Below are positions 1 to 7,465 of a stretch of 64,000 nt of DNA, piece by piece (the first letter of the stretch is position 1; the number at the start of each line of letters is the position of its first letter). A model generated the notes under the pieces. The model did not search any database. It saw only the letters and a program-made list of their open reading frames with translations, and had not been told where the DNA came from. This DNA is from an uncultured Lachnospiraceae bacterium (lineage in GTDB: Bacteria > Bacillota > Clostridia > Lachnospirales > Lachnospiraceae), in assembly GCA_902779575.1 (NCBI GenBank), contig CACZBW010000006.1, positions 1 through 64,000 on the forward strand. Reading direction: 5' to 3'. Position numbers and translations under genes: made by a program.

Positions 1-39
1 CGTCATCTGCCACCCTCGGAAGGGATGTATTCAGCTGAA

Positions 40-486
40 TCAGCAGCTTGCCATGATGCAACTCGATGGATGTGTGATCCTGATATGTGTCGCTTTATCG
101 ATGCAGGTGTGCATCGGGACAAAGCAGCCCAGCATCTGTGAATTGGCAGCGTTCACAATAGCGTCTACGGCCAGCCTTGTGATATCACCCTGCCAGACGG
201 AAAGCTTATCCGCAAAAGCATGCGTACTGCCCTTATCAGCGATCGTGGGAATATCAGAAAGCGTTACGATCCCGTTTTCCAGAATACGTTCCTTCAGATA
301 TTCATCCTGAACTTCTATCACTCCGGCATCCATATGGCGAGGCATGCGGATATTCATCAAAGAGCGAAGGATGCGCTTCTTTCCTTCTGTATCCTCCGGA
401 GTCTCCAGATTTCTGTACCGGCCGGAATCCTCTTTGAATTCTTCCACAAGATAGTTAAAGCGCTCTTCCTGCGTCATCTCTTTCAT
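40..486 (-). pseudogene. Zinc-type macrodomain ADP-ribosyl hydrolase, 3' half lost
   Basis: The 148-residue product begins MKEMTQEERF and runs through a recognisable macrodomain start: residues WQGDITRL, VDAIVNAANSQMLG and CFVPMHTCID. This is the signature of the zinc-containing macrodomain family, which removes ADP-ribose from proteins and often sits beside sirtuin or lipoate-relay genes. After the CID-KATH stretch (around position 85) similarity to the family stops and a TGA follows at 40-42; family members run to about 260 residues. Neither other minus frame between 1 and 85 resumes the macrodomain, so this looks like a breakpoint (deletion, rearrangement or assembly join) and not a simple frameshift. 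A lysine replaces the usual asparagine after CID. The gene starts 5 bases after the PNPOx-ferredoxin gene and was probably co-transcribed with it. A purine-rich AGAAGG lies upstream of the ATG. Confidence 0.65.
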
Positions 487-491
487 CGCAT

Positions 492-1127
492 TTACCTTCT
501 TTCCACAGCTCCCACCGGGCAGGCCTCCAGGCAGTTTCCGCAGTGCAGGCAGTGCTCCTGCTCGATCACATGAGGCACGCTGTCCGTAATAATGCAGCTC
601 TGAGGACAAACTGCCGCGCAGCTTCCGCAGCCGATGCAGGCGTCTGTGATGTAGTATCCTTCCTGCTTTTTTCCGGTCTGCTCAGCCCCTGCACCTCCGA
701 ATGTAAAGGAAGCCCTTTCGATCGGTTTCTTTGAAAGATCGAACCATTCGCCGCCTCCCTCATAGATCTGAAAGACCGTCAGCGCTTTCATAAACTCTTC
801 CGTAGGATAGATCGTATACATGTAAGGATTCTTGTTAAAGAGCTCCGGGATCCTGTCATACCCGAGTTCCCGGACTTTTCCCCGGACAGATACGGCAACA
901 CTGGTCATCGTATCCTCTCCCTTGAGCGCTGTAAGCGCCAGAAAGCTGCGATTCATCAATCTGTCATAAAAGCTTTTGCCTCTTGCGGTCAGGAAATAGA
1001 GCCCGTTTTCATCCGCATCCATCATATCAATAGCTGCAGTCACCGGAAGACCTTCATCGTCCACGGTTGCGACAATGGTCGTATGGATCTCCTGCACGAT
1101 ATAGTTTAGATATTCTCTCGCTTCCAT
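492..1127 (-). CDS. Pyridoxamine-phosphate-oxidase-like flavoprotein with C-terminal 2x[4Fe-4S] ferredoxin
   Basis: A 211-residue protein. Residues 1-130 resemble the FMN-binding split barrel of the PNPOx-like family (EIHTTIVATVDDEGLPVTAA, then DENGLYFLTARGKSFYDRL). Residues 155-211 form a bacterial-type ferredoxin with two CxxCxxCxxxC clusters, CIGCGSCAAVCP and CLHCGNCLEACP. The layout suggests a soluble flavin/iron-sulphur electron-transfer reductase; the substrate is unknown. The ATG at 1127 is preferred to the in-frame TTG at 1130 because an AAGGAG lies 7 bases upstream of the ATG. A rho-independent terminator separates it from the Rrf2 gene upstream, and the macrodomain gene follows after 5 bases, pointing to a two-gene unit. 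Confidence 0.85.
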   Translation of the reverse strand: MEAREYLNYIVQEIHTTIVATVDDEGLPVTAAIDMMDADENGLYFLTARGKSFYDRLMNRSFLALTALKGEDTMTSVAVSVRGKVRELGYDRIPELFNKNPYMYTIYPTEEFMKALTVFQIYEGGGEWFDLSKKPIERASFTFGGAGAEQTGKKQEGYYITDACIGCGSCAAVCPQSCIITDSVPHVIEQEHCLHCGNCLEACPVGAVERR

Positions 1128-1146
1128 CAATCTGCTCCTTGTTTTT

Positions 1147-1180
1147 GAAAAAGGACTCCGGGCAAAAGCCTCGGAGTCCT
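1147..1180 (-). terminator. Rho-independent terminator after the Rrf2 gene
   Basis: On the minus strand AGGACTCCG and CGGAGTCCT (1172-1180 and 1152-1160) form a 9-bp stem around a loop of 11 bases, followed by TTTTTCAA. It lies just after the Rrf2 stop and just before the ribosome binding site of the flavoprotein gene, so the latter probably has a promoter in or very near this gap or depends on read-through. Confidence 0.75.
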
Positions 1181-1185
1181 GATCA

Positions 1186-1626
1186 TCAGGCTTCCTTTTC
1201 CAGGATCTCCTTTAGTCCCGTATCCAGATCTGCGACCGTATATTTCTTCATTTCCGCTTCCATCGCATCCTGAATGGCTTTCAGCTTATCATCCAGTAAA
1301 GAATGGATATTCCGTCCGACCGGGCATTCCGGATTCGGCGCCTCGTGGAAATGGAACAGGTCTCCGTTTTCTACGGGCTCGATGGCCTGATATACGTCGT
1401 AAAAAGTGATCTCAGAGATCGGTCTTGTGGGTGTAATGCCTCCGGTTCCTCTGGCGACAGTGATCAGTCCCGCATTCTTCAGCTGAGACAGGATCTTTCG
1501 GATGATCACCGGATTGGTATTGATACTGGAAGCGAGGAAGTCGCTCGTAACCTTGCAGTCATCTTTGAAAGTCTCCACGCAGGTGAAGATGTGCAAAGCA
1601 ATAGTAAATCTGCTTGAAATCTGCAT
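1186..1626 (-). CDS. Rrf2-family transcriptional regulator (YwnA-like)
   Basis: A 146-residue protein starting MQISSRFTIALHIF, with the winged-helix core of Rrf2 regulators: KVTSDFLASSINTNPVIIRKIL then LKNAGLITVARGTGGI. The C-terminal part has NPECPVGRNIHSLLDD, as in the YwnA-type branch. Only one cysteine is present there, so the three-cysteine Fe-S site of IscR/NsrR types is absent and a different signal (for example a redox-active thiol or small ligand) is inferred. The ATG at 1626 has AGGAGG 8 bases upstream; a longer upstream extension is possible but lacks a binding site. It may control the neighbouring flavoprotein/macrodomain pair or the downstream-reading genes; its target is not visible in the sequence. 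Confidence 0.88.
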   Translation of the reverse strand: MQISSRFTIALHIFTCVETFKDDCKVTSDFLASSINTNPVIIRKILSQLKNAGLITVARGTGGITPTRPISEITFYDVYQAIEPVENGDLFHFHEAPNPECPVGRNIHSLLDDKLKAIQDAMEAEMKKYTVADLDTGLKEILEKEA

Positions 1627-1683
1627 AACATCATCCTCCTGCAGCCAGTATATAACAGCCAAGCTGTAATTTCAACGATTACA

Positions 1684-2177
1684 TCAGAACTTGCCGTTCT
1701 GGTTCTGCCAGGTCTCCTTATCTGCAATCGTCTCCATAACATCCCAATGCTCGGCAACCTTACCGTTTTCTACTCTCCACAGATCATAGTAGGAGGTAGG
1801 AGCGCCGCCGAAGGCACCTTCGGAAACGGCAAGCACATAGTTGCCCTGTGCCAGAACCTGATGAACTGTATCATAGATCATCTGAATGCCCTGCTCTGTC
1901 AATGCGCCAAGCGCTGCGCCAAGACCGGAAAGACCATCTGCAATGCCGGTGTTGTGCTGAATATAGGTATCACCATCGAAGTAGGAAGGGGTCTTTTCAG
2001 GAGCCTTACCCTGCATCACATCATGCAGGAAGTTCTTGATGATTTCGCGGTTCTCTTCAGTCTTATTAAGATCCTCCAGCTTGTCGCAGCCGTCGATCTG
2101 GGTGTGGCCGGAGGGGTTCGGCTCTTCTTCTTAAACGCAGCTGTTTTATCCTTCCAATCCTGATAGCTCATCTTCAT
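1684..2177 (-). pseudogene. SnoaL/NTF2-like protein, frameshifted
   Basis: The C-terminal 125 or so residues read as a nuclear-transport-factor-2-like SnoaL protein (SYFDGDTYIQHNTGIADGL, TSYYDLWRVENGKVAEHWDV), a fold used for small-molecule binding or cyclase-like reactions. The expected N-terminus, MKMSYQDWKDKTAAFKKK, lies in a different frame. The two frames meet in an AAG triplet run (plus-strand 2124-2132), and the C-terminal frame has a stop at 2131-2133 just upstream of the join. The gene is therefore either a frameshift pseudogene or carries a sequencing error in a short repeat. An internal ATG at 2019 could yield only a truncated product. Only about 30 bases separate its start from the terminator of the upstream gene, so its own promoter is not evident. 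Confidence 0.7.
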
Positions 2178-2205
2178 TCCAGCCCGTCACCGGGCTCACA
2201 AAAGC

Positions 2206-2262
2206 AAAAAGCCAGGACAGGTAAGACGGATCATTCTCCGATTTCCTGTTCTGGCTTTCTTT
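2206..2262 (-). terminator. Terminator of the hydrolase/aldo-keto reductase operon
   Basis: On the minus strand AAAGCCAGAACAGG pairs with CCTGTCCTGGCTTT (one mismatch) and is followed by a T-rich tail (TTTTTGCTTTTG). It lies 40 bases downstream of the aldo/keto reductase stop codon. Confidence 0.75.
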
Positions 2263-2301
2263 ATCAATTTGGATTTTGGGACTTATCGTTATTTGCTGGT
2301 T

Positions 2302-3741
2302 TTACCAGTTCTCATACCGCTCCTGCCGGTCAAGATCACGAATCCGCTGCATGTCTTCTTCTGTCAATTCGAAATCGAAGATGTCGTAATTCTCTGCGAT
2401 ATGGTCCGGATTGGAGGAGCCCGGTATGGCAATAAAGCCAGCCTGCAGCTGCCATCGAAGGATAATCTGCGCAGAAGACTTTCCGTACTTTTCTGCCAGT
2501 TCTTTGATTACTTCATTCCCGAAATGTTCTGAAGTATGCCCCCTGCCCCCAAAGGGATACCAGGATTCGATCACAATGCCGTACTGACTTACGTATTCCT
2601 GCAGCTCTGTGTTCTGGTAGTACAGGTGGTTTTCGTTCTGGATGACTGCCGGGACGATCGTCGCAAATGATAAGACTTCGTCCACCTGCTCCTTCGTGTA
2701 GTAATTCGAGATCCCGATCGAGCGGAGCTTTCCGGCCGCCACAGCTTCCTCCATGGCTTTGTAGACGCCTTCATCGTCATATCCCGGCTGATGGATCAGC
2801 AGAAGGTCGATATAATCCAGATTCAGATCCTTCAAAGCATCGTCAATGATCCCGCCGGCGTGTTCATAGTTTCCGCCGTAGATCTTTGTGGTGATAAACA
2901 CCTCTTCCCGGGTGACAATGCCTTCATCGATCGCTTTCTGAAGACCTCGTCCAACGGCGGCTTCATTGCCGTAATACCGGGCCGTATCAATCAAACGCAT
3001 GCCGGACTTCAAAGCATGGTAGACGGAATTCTCTGCTTCGTCACCCTTCAGCGTCCAGGTGCCGAGACCAATGATGGGCATCTCATAGCCGCTGTTTAAG
3101 AGTACGGTCTGTTTTTCAAAATTGAATTGTCCGGTTTCACCCGTTTCTTCGGACAGGGAAAATGTGACAGTTGCATTACCTGTGCCGAGGATCTCTTTCA
3201 GTTCGGCCTGCGAGAGTCCCTGCACTTTACCAAGACGGGTGAAACTCCAACTGTTCACATCATAGTAAATCGTAACCTGATTGCCCTGATAAAGGATCAC
3301 ATCGCCGGGCTCTGTGGTGATCTGCTCATCGTTTCGGGGAAGCGTGGTTCCGAGAGCCCCGACTTTTTCAAAGCTGCCGTAATCGTGCATCTCGATCGTC
3401 ACGTCTCCGGCCTTCAAAAGATCAAGGAATGCTTCTGCGGAAGAGTTCTCAGCTGCAAGGATCTTCAGAGCCTTTCTGTTTACATGCGCATAAATCATTC
3501 TGTCATTTCCTCCCGGGGCTTCAGGTTCTGTACCGTGGGACTCTGATGCTTCACTCTCAGATGCTGCTTCGGTTGTTACCGGCAGACTCATTTCTTCCGC
3601 AGAGCCGGATCCTTCTGAAGCTACTGGCTTCGTTTGCTGGCTGCCGGTACAGCCTGAGAGAAGAAGCAGTATCAGGGCCAGCATCAGAGCAAAGAATCGT
3701 GTGCTGCTGCTCCAGCGTTTTCCCGAATGTATAAGCTTCAT
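2302..3741 (-). CDS. Lipoprotein fusing a cyclophilin-like domain to an aldo/keto reductase
   Basis: A 479-residue protein. Residues 1-32 form a signal peptide with a lipobox ending LLLSGC, so the mature protein should be lipid-anchored outside the membrane. Residues 80-200 match the bacterial cyclophilin-like family (AEAFLDLLKAGDVTIEMHDY, TTLPRNDEQITTEPGDVILY, SWSFTRLGKV). Residues 205-479 form an aldo/keto reductase of the 2,5-diketogluconate reductase type with the D-Y-K-H tetrad visible in DTARYYGNEA, FITTKIYG and LLLIHQPG. AKRs use NADPH and are normally cytosolic, so export or lipid anchoring is odd; the two domains are usually separate genes. The ATG follows the hydrolase stop by 4 bases with a weak GAAG upstream, suggesting translational coupling. 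Alternatively the N-terminal segment could come from a gene fusion in which the AKR is no longer active. Confidence 0.88.
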   Translation of the reverse strand: MKLIHSGKRWSSSTRFFALMLALILLLLSGCTGSQQTKPVASEGSGSAEEMSLPVTTEAASESEASESHGTEPEAPGGNDRMIYAHVNRKALKILAAENSSAEAFLDLLKAGDVTIEMHDYGSFEKVGALGTTLPRNDEQITTEPGDVILYQGNQVTIYYDVNSWSFTRLGKVQGLSQAELKEILGTGNATVTFSLSEETGETGQFNFEKQTVLLNSGYEMPIIGLGTWTLKGDEAENSVYHALKSGMRLIDTARYYGNEAAVGRGLQKAIDEGIVTREEVFITTKIYGGNYEHAGGIIDDALKDLNLDYIDLLLIHQPGYDDEGVYKAMEEAVAAGKLRSIGISNYYTKEQVDEVLSFATIVPAVIQNENHLYYQNTELQEYVSQYGIVIESWYPFGGRGHTSEHFGNEVIKELAEKYGKSSAQIILRWQLQAGFIAIPGSSNPDHIAENYDIFDFELTEEDMQRIRDLDRQERYENW

Positions 3742-3745
3742 ACGG

Positions 3746-4747
3746 TTACTTCAGATATTCACTGAAAAAGAGTTCCAGCTTATCAAAGGGAATGGCATCC
3801 TTCCCGCCGCCATCATACAGGTCGGTATGGGAAGCGCCGGGGATGATGAGCAGCTCTTTGTTGCCGGCATATTTGCTGTCCTTCACCATGTCAGCGTAGG
3901 CGTCCTTGCCGAAATAGCAGGAATGCGCTGCATCGCCATGCATCACCAGAACCGCAGAGCGGATTTCATTGGAATACTGCAGGATCGGCTGATTGACAAA
4001 GCTCTCGCAGCCGATGACGTTCCAGCCGCCGTTGGAGTTGAGAGATCTTGCGTGATACCCGCGTCCGGTCTTGTAATAATCGTAATAGTCTTTGACAAAG
4101 AAAGGTGCATCTTCCGGCAGAGGATCGACCACGCCGCCGCCCAACTTGTATTCACCGGCCTTCAGATCCTCGAGTCTCTGGGCGCACATGGCGGCTCTCT
4201 TCTGATATCGGGCTTCCTCACTGTCCTCAGAATCGAAGTATCCCTTCGCGTTCACACGGGTCATGTCGTACATGGTGGAAGCCACGGTCGCCTTGATGCG
4301 GGTATCCAGCGCGGCCGTATTAAGAGCCATACCGCCCCAGCCGCAAATCCCGATGATGCCGATGCGGTCCGGATCGACCTTCTCATTCAAGGAGAGGAAG
4401 TCCACCGCCGCCATGAAATCTTCGGTGTTGATATCGGGGGAGGCCATGTAACGCACATTACCGCCGCTCTCGCCAGTGAAGGAAGGATCAAAAGCGATCG
4501 TCAGGAAACCGCGCTCTGCCATCGTCTGCGCGTAGAGTCCGGAGCACTGTTCCTTGACGGCGCCGAAAGGTCCGCAGATGGCGATTGCGGGAAGCTTGCC
4601 CGCTGCATTCTTTGGAACATACATGTCTGCCGCCAGCGTAATGCCATATCGATTGACAAAGGCCACCTTGCTGTGATCGACTTTTTCACTCTTCGGGAAA
4701 GTCTTATCCCATTCGTTTGTGAGTACAAGTTCTTCTTTTCTGATCAT
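3746..4747 (-). CDS. Alpha/beta hydrolase (YcjY/dienelactone-hydrolase-like)
   Basis: A 333-residue protein with no signal peptide. It shows an alpha/beta hydrolase layout: AICGPFGAVKEQ in the oxyanion region, GIIGICGWGGMALN at the nucleophile elbow, VLVMHGDAAHS for the acid and PGASHTDLYDGG for the histidine. The elbow carries cysteine and not the usual GxSxG serine, as in YcjY-like members, so catalysis by a thiol, or a non-hydrolytic role, is possible. Substrate unknown. GGAGAT lies upstream of the ATG. It follows the small-protein gene by 28 bases and precedes the lipoprotein reductase by 4, so the three form one transcription unit divergent from a LysR gene. Confidence 0.85.
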   Translation of the reverse strand: MIRKEELVLTNEWDKTFPKSEKVDHSKVAFVNRYGITLAADMYVPKNAAGKLPAIAICGPFGAVKEQCSGLYAQTMAERGFLTIAFDPSFTGESGGNVRYMASPDINTEDFMAAVDFLSLNEKVDPDRIGIIGICGWGGMALNTAALDTRIKATVASTMYDMTRVNAKGYFDSEDSEEARYQKRAAMCAQRLEDLKAGEYKLGGGVVDPLPEDAPFFVKDYYDYYKTGRGYHARSLNSNGGWNVIGCESFVNQPILQYSNEIRSAVLVMHGDAAHSCYFGKDAYADMVKDSKYAGNKELLIIPGASHTDLYDGGGKDAIPFDKLELFFSEYLK

Positions 4748-4775
4748 GGTCTTTATCTCCTTATCTCATGTTTTT

Positions 4776-5000
4776 TTACTGATTCGTTTTTGCTGTCTGC
4801 CGGATCAGGAAGTCCAGGCAGTCCACTTTTCGCTGACTCTCGTGAAGCTCCTCCATCCGGCTGCACCGGCATCTCCGGAAGTGCCGGATCAGGGCCTCCA
4901 TATCTCCGGCTTCGTAGAGTTTTCTTGCTTTTTCCAGTTCCTCGCTTCCGCAGCCTGCATCCGAAAGGTTCGTGAGGATCTTCTCCAGTTCTTCCTTCAT
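4776..5000 (-). CDS. Conserved small protein of unknown function
   Basis: A 74-residue, mostly helical protein starting MKEELEKILTNLSDAG and ending with MEELHESQRKVDCLDFLIRQ. I recall proteins of this type next to regulators in Lachnospiraceae but know of no function. It contains four cysteines (one near residue 17, a CRC pair near residue 45, one near residue 60), compatible with metal or redox binding but not a recognisable motif. GGGAGAA lies upstream of the ATG. It is the first gene of the unit that reads into the hydrolase and the lipoprotein reductase, facing away from the LysR gene. Confidence 0.7.
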   Translation of the reverse strand: MKEELEKILTNLSDAGCGSEELEKARKLYEAGDMEALIRHFRRCRCSRMEELHESQRKVDCLDFLIRQTAKTNQ

Positions 5001-5039
5001 CTAATGGGTTCTCCCAACCATTTATCTTTCTGTGATTCC

Positions 5040-5068
5040 ATTATAAAGGCTTTACGAACGCTTCACTA
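5040..5068 (-). promoter_or_regulatory. Possible promoter of the small protein/hydrolase/reductase operon
   Basis: Minus-strand TATAAT at 5045-5040 lies 17 bases from a poor TAGTGA -35 at 5068-5063. It overlaps the plus-strand promoter of the LysR gene, the normal layout for a divergent LysR-controlled unit. The weak -35 fits activation by the regulator. Confidence 0.45.
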
Positions 5069-5079
5069 ATTGTTATAAT
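5051..5079 (+). promoter_or_regulatory. Promoter of the LysR-family regulator gene
   Basis: TTTACG (5051-5056), a 17-base spacer and a perfect TATAAT (5074-5079), 63 bases before the start codon. Confidence 0.65.
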
Positions 5080-5096
5080 GAATATCGTGATATTCA
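5079..5096. promoter_or_regulatory. 18-bp palindromic operator candidate in the divergent promoter
   Basis: TGAATATCGTGATATTCA is a palindrome with 8-bp arms around a GT centre. It begins at the last base of the LysR -10 box and lies upstream of the divergent operon promoter, so binding could repress the regulator and act on the operon. LysR operators usually contain T-N11-A inside such dyads. Confidence 0.6.
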
Positions 5097-5141
5097 CTAT
5101 CAGCATATCATTCCATCAAAGATTCAGGAGGATACCCTATC

Positions 5142-6020
5142 ATGGAGATCCGTACGCTAAGGTATTTCCTGGCAGTGGCCAGAGAAGAGAATATGTCCCG
5201 CGCTGCAGAGCATCTGCATGTAACGCAGCCTACACTTTCCAAGGCGCTGAAAGCCTTAGAGGATGAGCTAGGTAAGAAGCTTTTCACCCGGCACAGCTTC
5301 AGCATCGCACTGACGGAAGAAGGCGTGCTTCTTCGGAACCGGGCAGAGGATCTTGTATCCATGGCAGATAAGATCGAGCAAGAATTCCTGACACTGGATG
5401 ATATCACCGGCGGCGATATCTATTTCGGATTGGCAGAGTCCTATCAGATCCGTTATCTGGCCAGGGAGATCCGGACCTTTAAGGAAACTTATCCCGGTCT
5501 TAAGTATCACATCACCAGCGGGGATACCGAGCAGGTCACAGAAAAACTGGATAAAGGGCTTCTGGATTTCGCAGTGATCTGTGAAACGCCGGATGAAAGA
5601 AAATATAACTACATCCTTTTCCCGGAGGCAGACTATTTCGGTGCGATCGTCCCTGCATCCTCCGCTTTGGCAGAGAAGGAATGCATAACTCCGCAGGACC
5701 TTGCGGGTCAGCCTCTGTTCTGCTCCGAACAGAGCTGGGGAAACGATATCCGCCCATGGGCAGGAGATACGTTCCTGCAGCTGCATCTGGAAGGCTCTTT
5801 CCGCCTTTCCTATAACGGTTCCATGTTTGCGAAAGAAGGCCTTGGAATCCTGCTTACACTGAACAATTTGATCGATACGTCGCCGGAAAATGGACTGGTA
5901 TTCCGGCCGCTCTCGCCGCGGCTTGAAATGAAAATGTATCTGATCTGGAATAAATATCAGAGCTTCACGCCTATTGCAGAGAGGTTCTTGAAGCAGATAA
6001 AGAATTCATTTGCCAGGTAA
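5142..6020 (+). CDS. LysR-family transcriptional regulator
   Basis: A 292-residue protein. Residues 1-60 form the LysR winged helix (MEIRTLRYFLAVAREENMSR, AAEHLHVTQPTLSKALKALE). The rest forms the two-lobed periplasmic-binding-protein-like effector domain with DIYFGLAESYQIRYLA at its start. AGGAGG lies 10 bases before the ATG. It is the only plus-strand gene in this part of the window, divergent from the small protein/hydrolase/lipoprotein unit, which is its probable target. The effector is unknown. A strong terminator follows. Confidence 0.93.
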   Translation: MEIRTLRYFLAVAREENMSRAAEHLHVTQPTLSKALKALEDELGKKLFTRHSFSIALTEEGVLLRNRAEDLVSMADKIEQEFLTLDDITGGDIYFGLAESYQIRYLAREIRTFKETYPGLKYHITSGDTEQVTEKLDKGLLDFAVICETPDERKYNYILFPEADYFGAIVPASSALAEKECITPQDLAGQPLFCSEQSWGNDIRPWAGDTFLQLHLEGSFRLSYNGSMFAKEGLGILLTLNNLIDTSPENGLVFRPLSPRLEMKMYLIWNKYQSFTPIAERFLKQIKNSFAR

Positions 6021-6029
6021 TAAAAAGGC

Positions 6030-6072
6030 CGCCGGAAGACACCCCGCATGGGGCATCTTCCGGCGATTTTGA
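6030..6072 (+). terminator. Terminator of the LysR gene
   Basis: CGCCGGAAGA pairs with TCTTCCGGCG around an inner CCCC-GCAT-GGGG hairpin, followed by ATTTTGATTT, ten bases after the stop codon. Confidence 0.8.
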
Positions 6073-6349
6073 TTTCAGTGCTCCTTTTCTCTTTGACGGT
6101 TTTGTTCTTCTCTCTCAGCTTCAAACAGAGAAGAGAGATTGCTTTCTGCGATTGCCAACTCTTGTGCCTCATCCCGCAGCTTGAAAAATGAGATCAAACG
6201 GACTTCTTACGCTCTGTCATTCTCCGATTTTTCCCTCAATTTTTAACTAAAACGGGTCTAAAAAGGGCGGTTCCCTCAGCATTAACTACTTTTTTCCCGT
6301 CAAATTTCGTCAGATTTTGCCAAAACAAATCAAAAGGATTTTGGAAAGA
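6073..6349. other. Intergenic stretch without a recognised gene
   Basis: AT-rich compared with its surroundings, no ORF with coding character. A 19-base segment near 6203-6221 (ACTTCTTACGCTCTGTCAT) differs by one base from part of rpsI at 6451-6469, which may be a tiny duplicated fragment or chance. No promoter or RNA gene recognised. Confidence 0.5.
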
Positions 6350-6384
6350 AAAAACCCCGGAAACGTTGAATTTCCAGGGTTTTT
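6350..6384 (-). terminator. Terminator of the rplM-rpsI operon
   Basis: On the minus strand AAACCCTGGAAA pairs with TTTCCGGGGTTT around TTCAACG (one mismatch), and runs into TTTTTTC. It lies about 20 bases after the rpsI stop. Confidence 0.78.
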
Positions 6385-6404
6385 CGCATCTTGCTTGGTC
6401 TCGA

Positions 6405-6797
6405 TTAACGCTTCGAGAACTGCGGAGCACGTCTCGCTGCTTTGAGACCGTACTTCTTACGCTCTTTCATACGCGGATCTCTGGTCAGATAACCGGCTGC
6501 CTTCAGAGAGCCTCTGTAATCCGGATCTGCCTCGAGCAGTGCGCGGGAGATGCCGTGACGGATCGCGCCGGCCTGGCCTGTTGTGCCGCCGCCCTTAACA
6601 TTCACCATGATATCGAACTTATCAGTTGTCTCGGTCAGTACAAGCGGCTGACGGACAACGGTCTTCAGAGTTTCAAGATCGAAATAATCATCGATATCTC
6701 TCTTGTTGATCACGATCTTGCCGGTACCGGGTACCAGATAAACACGTGCAACAGAGCTTTTTCTTCTTCCTGTACCGTAGAATCTATCTGTAGCCAA
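6405..6797 (-). CDS. rpsI: 30S ribosomal protein S9
   Basis: 130 residues, the usual length for bacterial S9, with the diagnostic [19 protein letters not shown] start and the RRAPQFSKR tail that reaches into the ribosomal P site. The start codon is TTG (6797-6795): GGGAGG lies 8 bases upstream and there is no ATG near the expected N-terminus. It follows rplM by 17 bases and is the last gene of the unit. Confidence 0.97.
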   Translation of the reverse strand: MATDRFYGTGRRKSSVARVYLVPGTGKIVINKRDIDDYFDLETLKTVVRQPLVLTETTDKFDIMVNVKGGGTTGQAGAIRHGISRALLEADPDYRGSLKAAGYLTRDPRMKERKKYGLKAARRAPQFSKR

Positions 6798-6814
6798 AGT
6801 CTTTTACCTCCCTC

Positions 6815-7243
6815 TTAGAATGTCAGAACTTCCGGTTTCTGAGCCTGGTGCTTATGCTCAGGACCAGCATAGATGAACAGCTTCTTTGCCATCGCTCTTC
6901 CGAGAGGTCCCTTCGGCAGCATTCCTACGATTGCATGCTCCAGAACTCTCTCAGGCTTCTTTGCAAGCATCTCGCGAAGGCCTGTCTCTCTTACGCCGCC
7001 GACATACTTGGAATGGGAGAAGTAAGTCTTCTGTTCCATCTTTTTGCCGGTAACCTTGATCTTCTCAGCGTTCACGATGATCACATAATCACCGGTATCC
7101 ATATGAGGTGTAAAGGTCGGTTTGTTCTTTCCTCTGAGTACTGCAGCAGTCTGAGCTGCAAGACGGCCAAGTGTCTGGCCTTCAGCGTCGACTACATACC
7201 ATTTTCTTTCAATCGTAGATGGGCTGGCCATGTAGGTTTTCAT
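6815..7243 (-). CDS. rplM: 50S ribosomal protein L13
   Basis: 142 residues, full length for bacterial L13, starting [20 protein letters not shown] and ending [14 protein letters not shown] 23S rRNA-binding early assembly protein of the large subunit. The ATG at 7243 has AGGAGG 7 bases upstream; a longer in-frame reading from 7318 has no start signal. First gene of the rplM-rpsI pair and preceded by a long leader with a consensus promoter, so L13-dependent feedback on the mRNA is plausible. Confidence 0.97.
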   Translation of the reverse strand: MKTYMASPSTIERKWYVVDAEGQTLGRLAAQTAAVLRGKNKPTFTPHMDTGDYVIIVNAEKIKVTGKKMEQKTYFSHSKYVGGVRETGLREMLAKKPERVLEHAIVGMLPKGPLGRAMAKKLFIYAGPEHKHQAQKPEVLTF

Positions 7244-7406
7244 CGATAATCCTCCTGTCAAGTTATCCAGCTGCGTCCGGGGGCTGATCCCCGTCCGCCC
7301 AGTTTCGCGGCCTGACAAAGCTTTACCTCTGCCCTGCGGCTATAAGAAAAGCGGCCTTTCCGGTAGTCGCTTAACATGCTTATCAGTGCGGCATCAACGG
7401 CCACAC
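7244..7406 (-). promoter_or_regulatory. Untranslated leader of rplM (possible L13-type leader)
   Basis: About 160 bases lie between the inferred transcription start and the rplM ATG. Many Firmicutes carry an L13-binding leader here, but I could not match the known consensus by eye, so this rests on position only. Confidence 0.4.
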
Positions 7407-7412
7407 TTGAAC

Positions 7413-7441
7413 ATTATATGCATTCCGGGGATTACTGTCAA
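7413..7441 (-). promoter_or_regulatory. Promoter of rplM-rpsI
   Basis: Perfect TTGACA (7441-7436), 17-base spacer and perfect TATAAT (7418-7413) on the minus strand, just after the truA stop. Confidence 0.88.
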
Positions 7442-7465
7442 CCGGAATCCGAAGAAATTCTGCCT

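Noticed and set aside
6203-6221. Duplicated rpsI fragment
   Set aside because: Only 19 bases match with one difference; too short to separate from chance.
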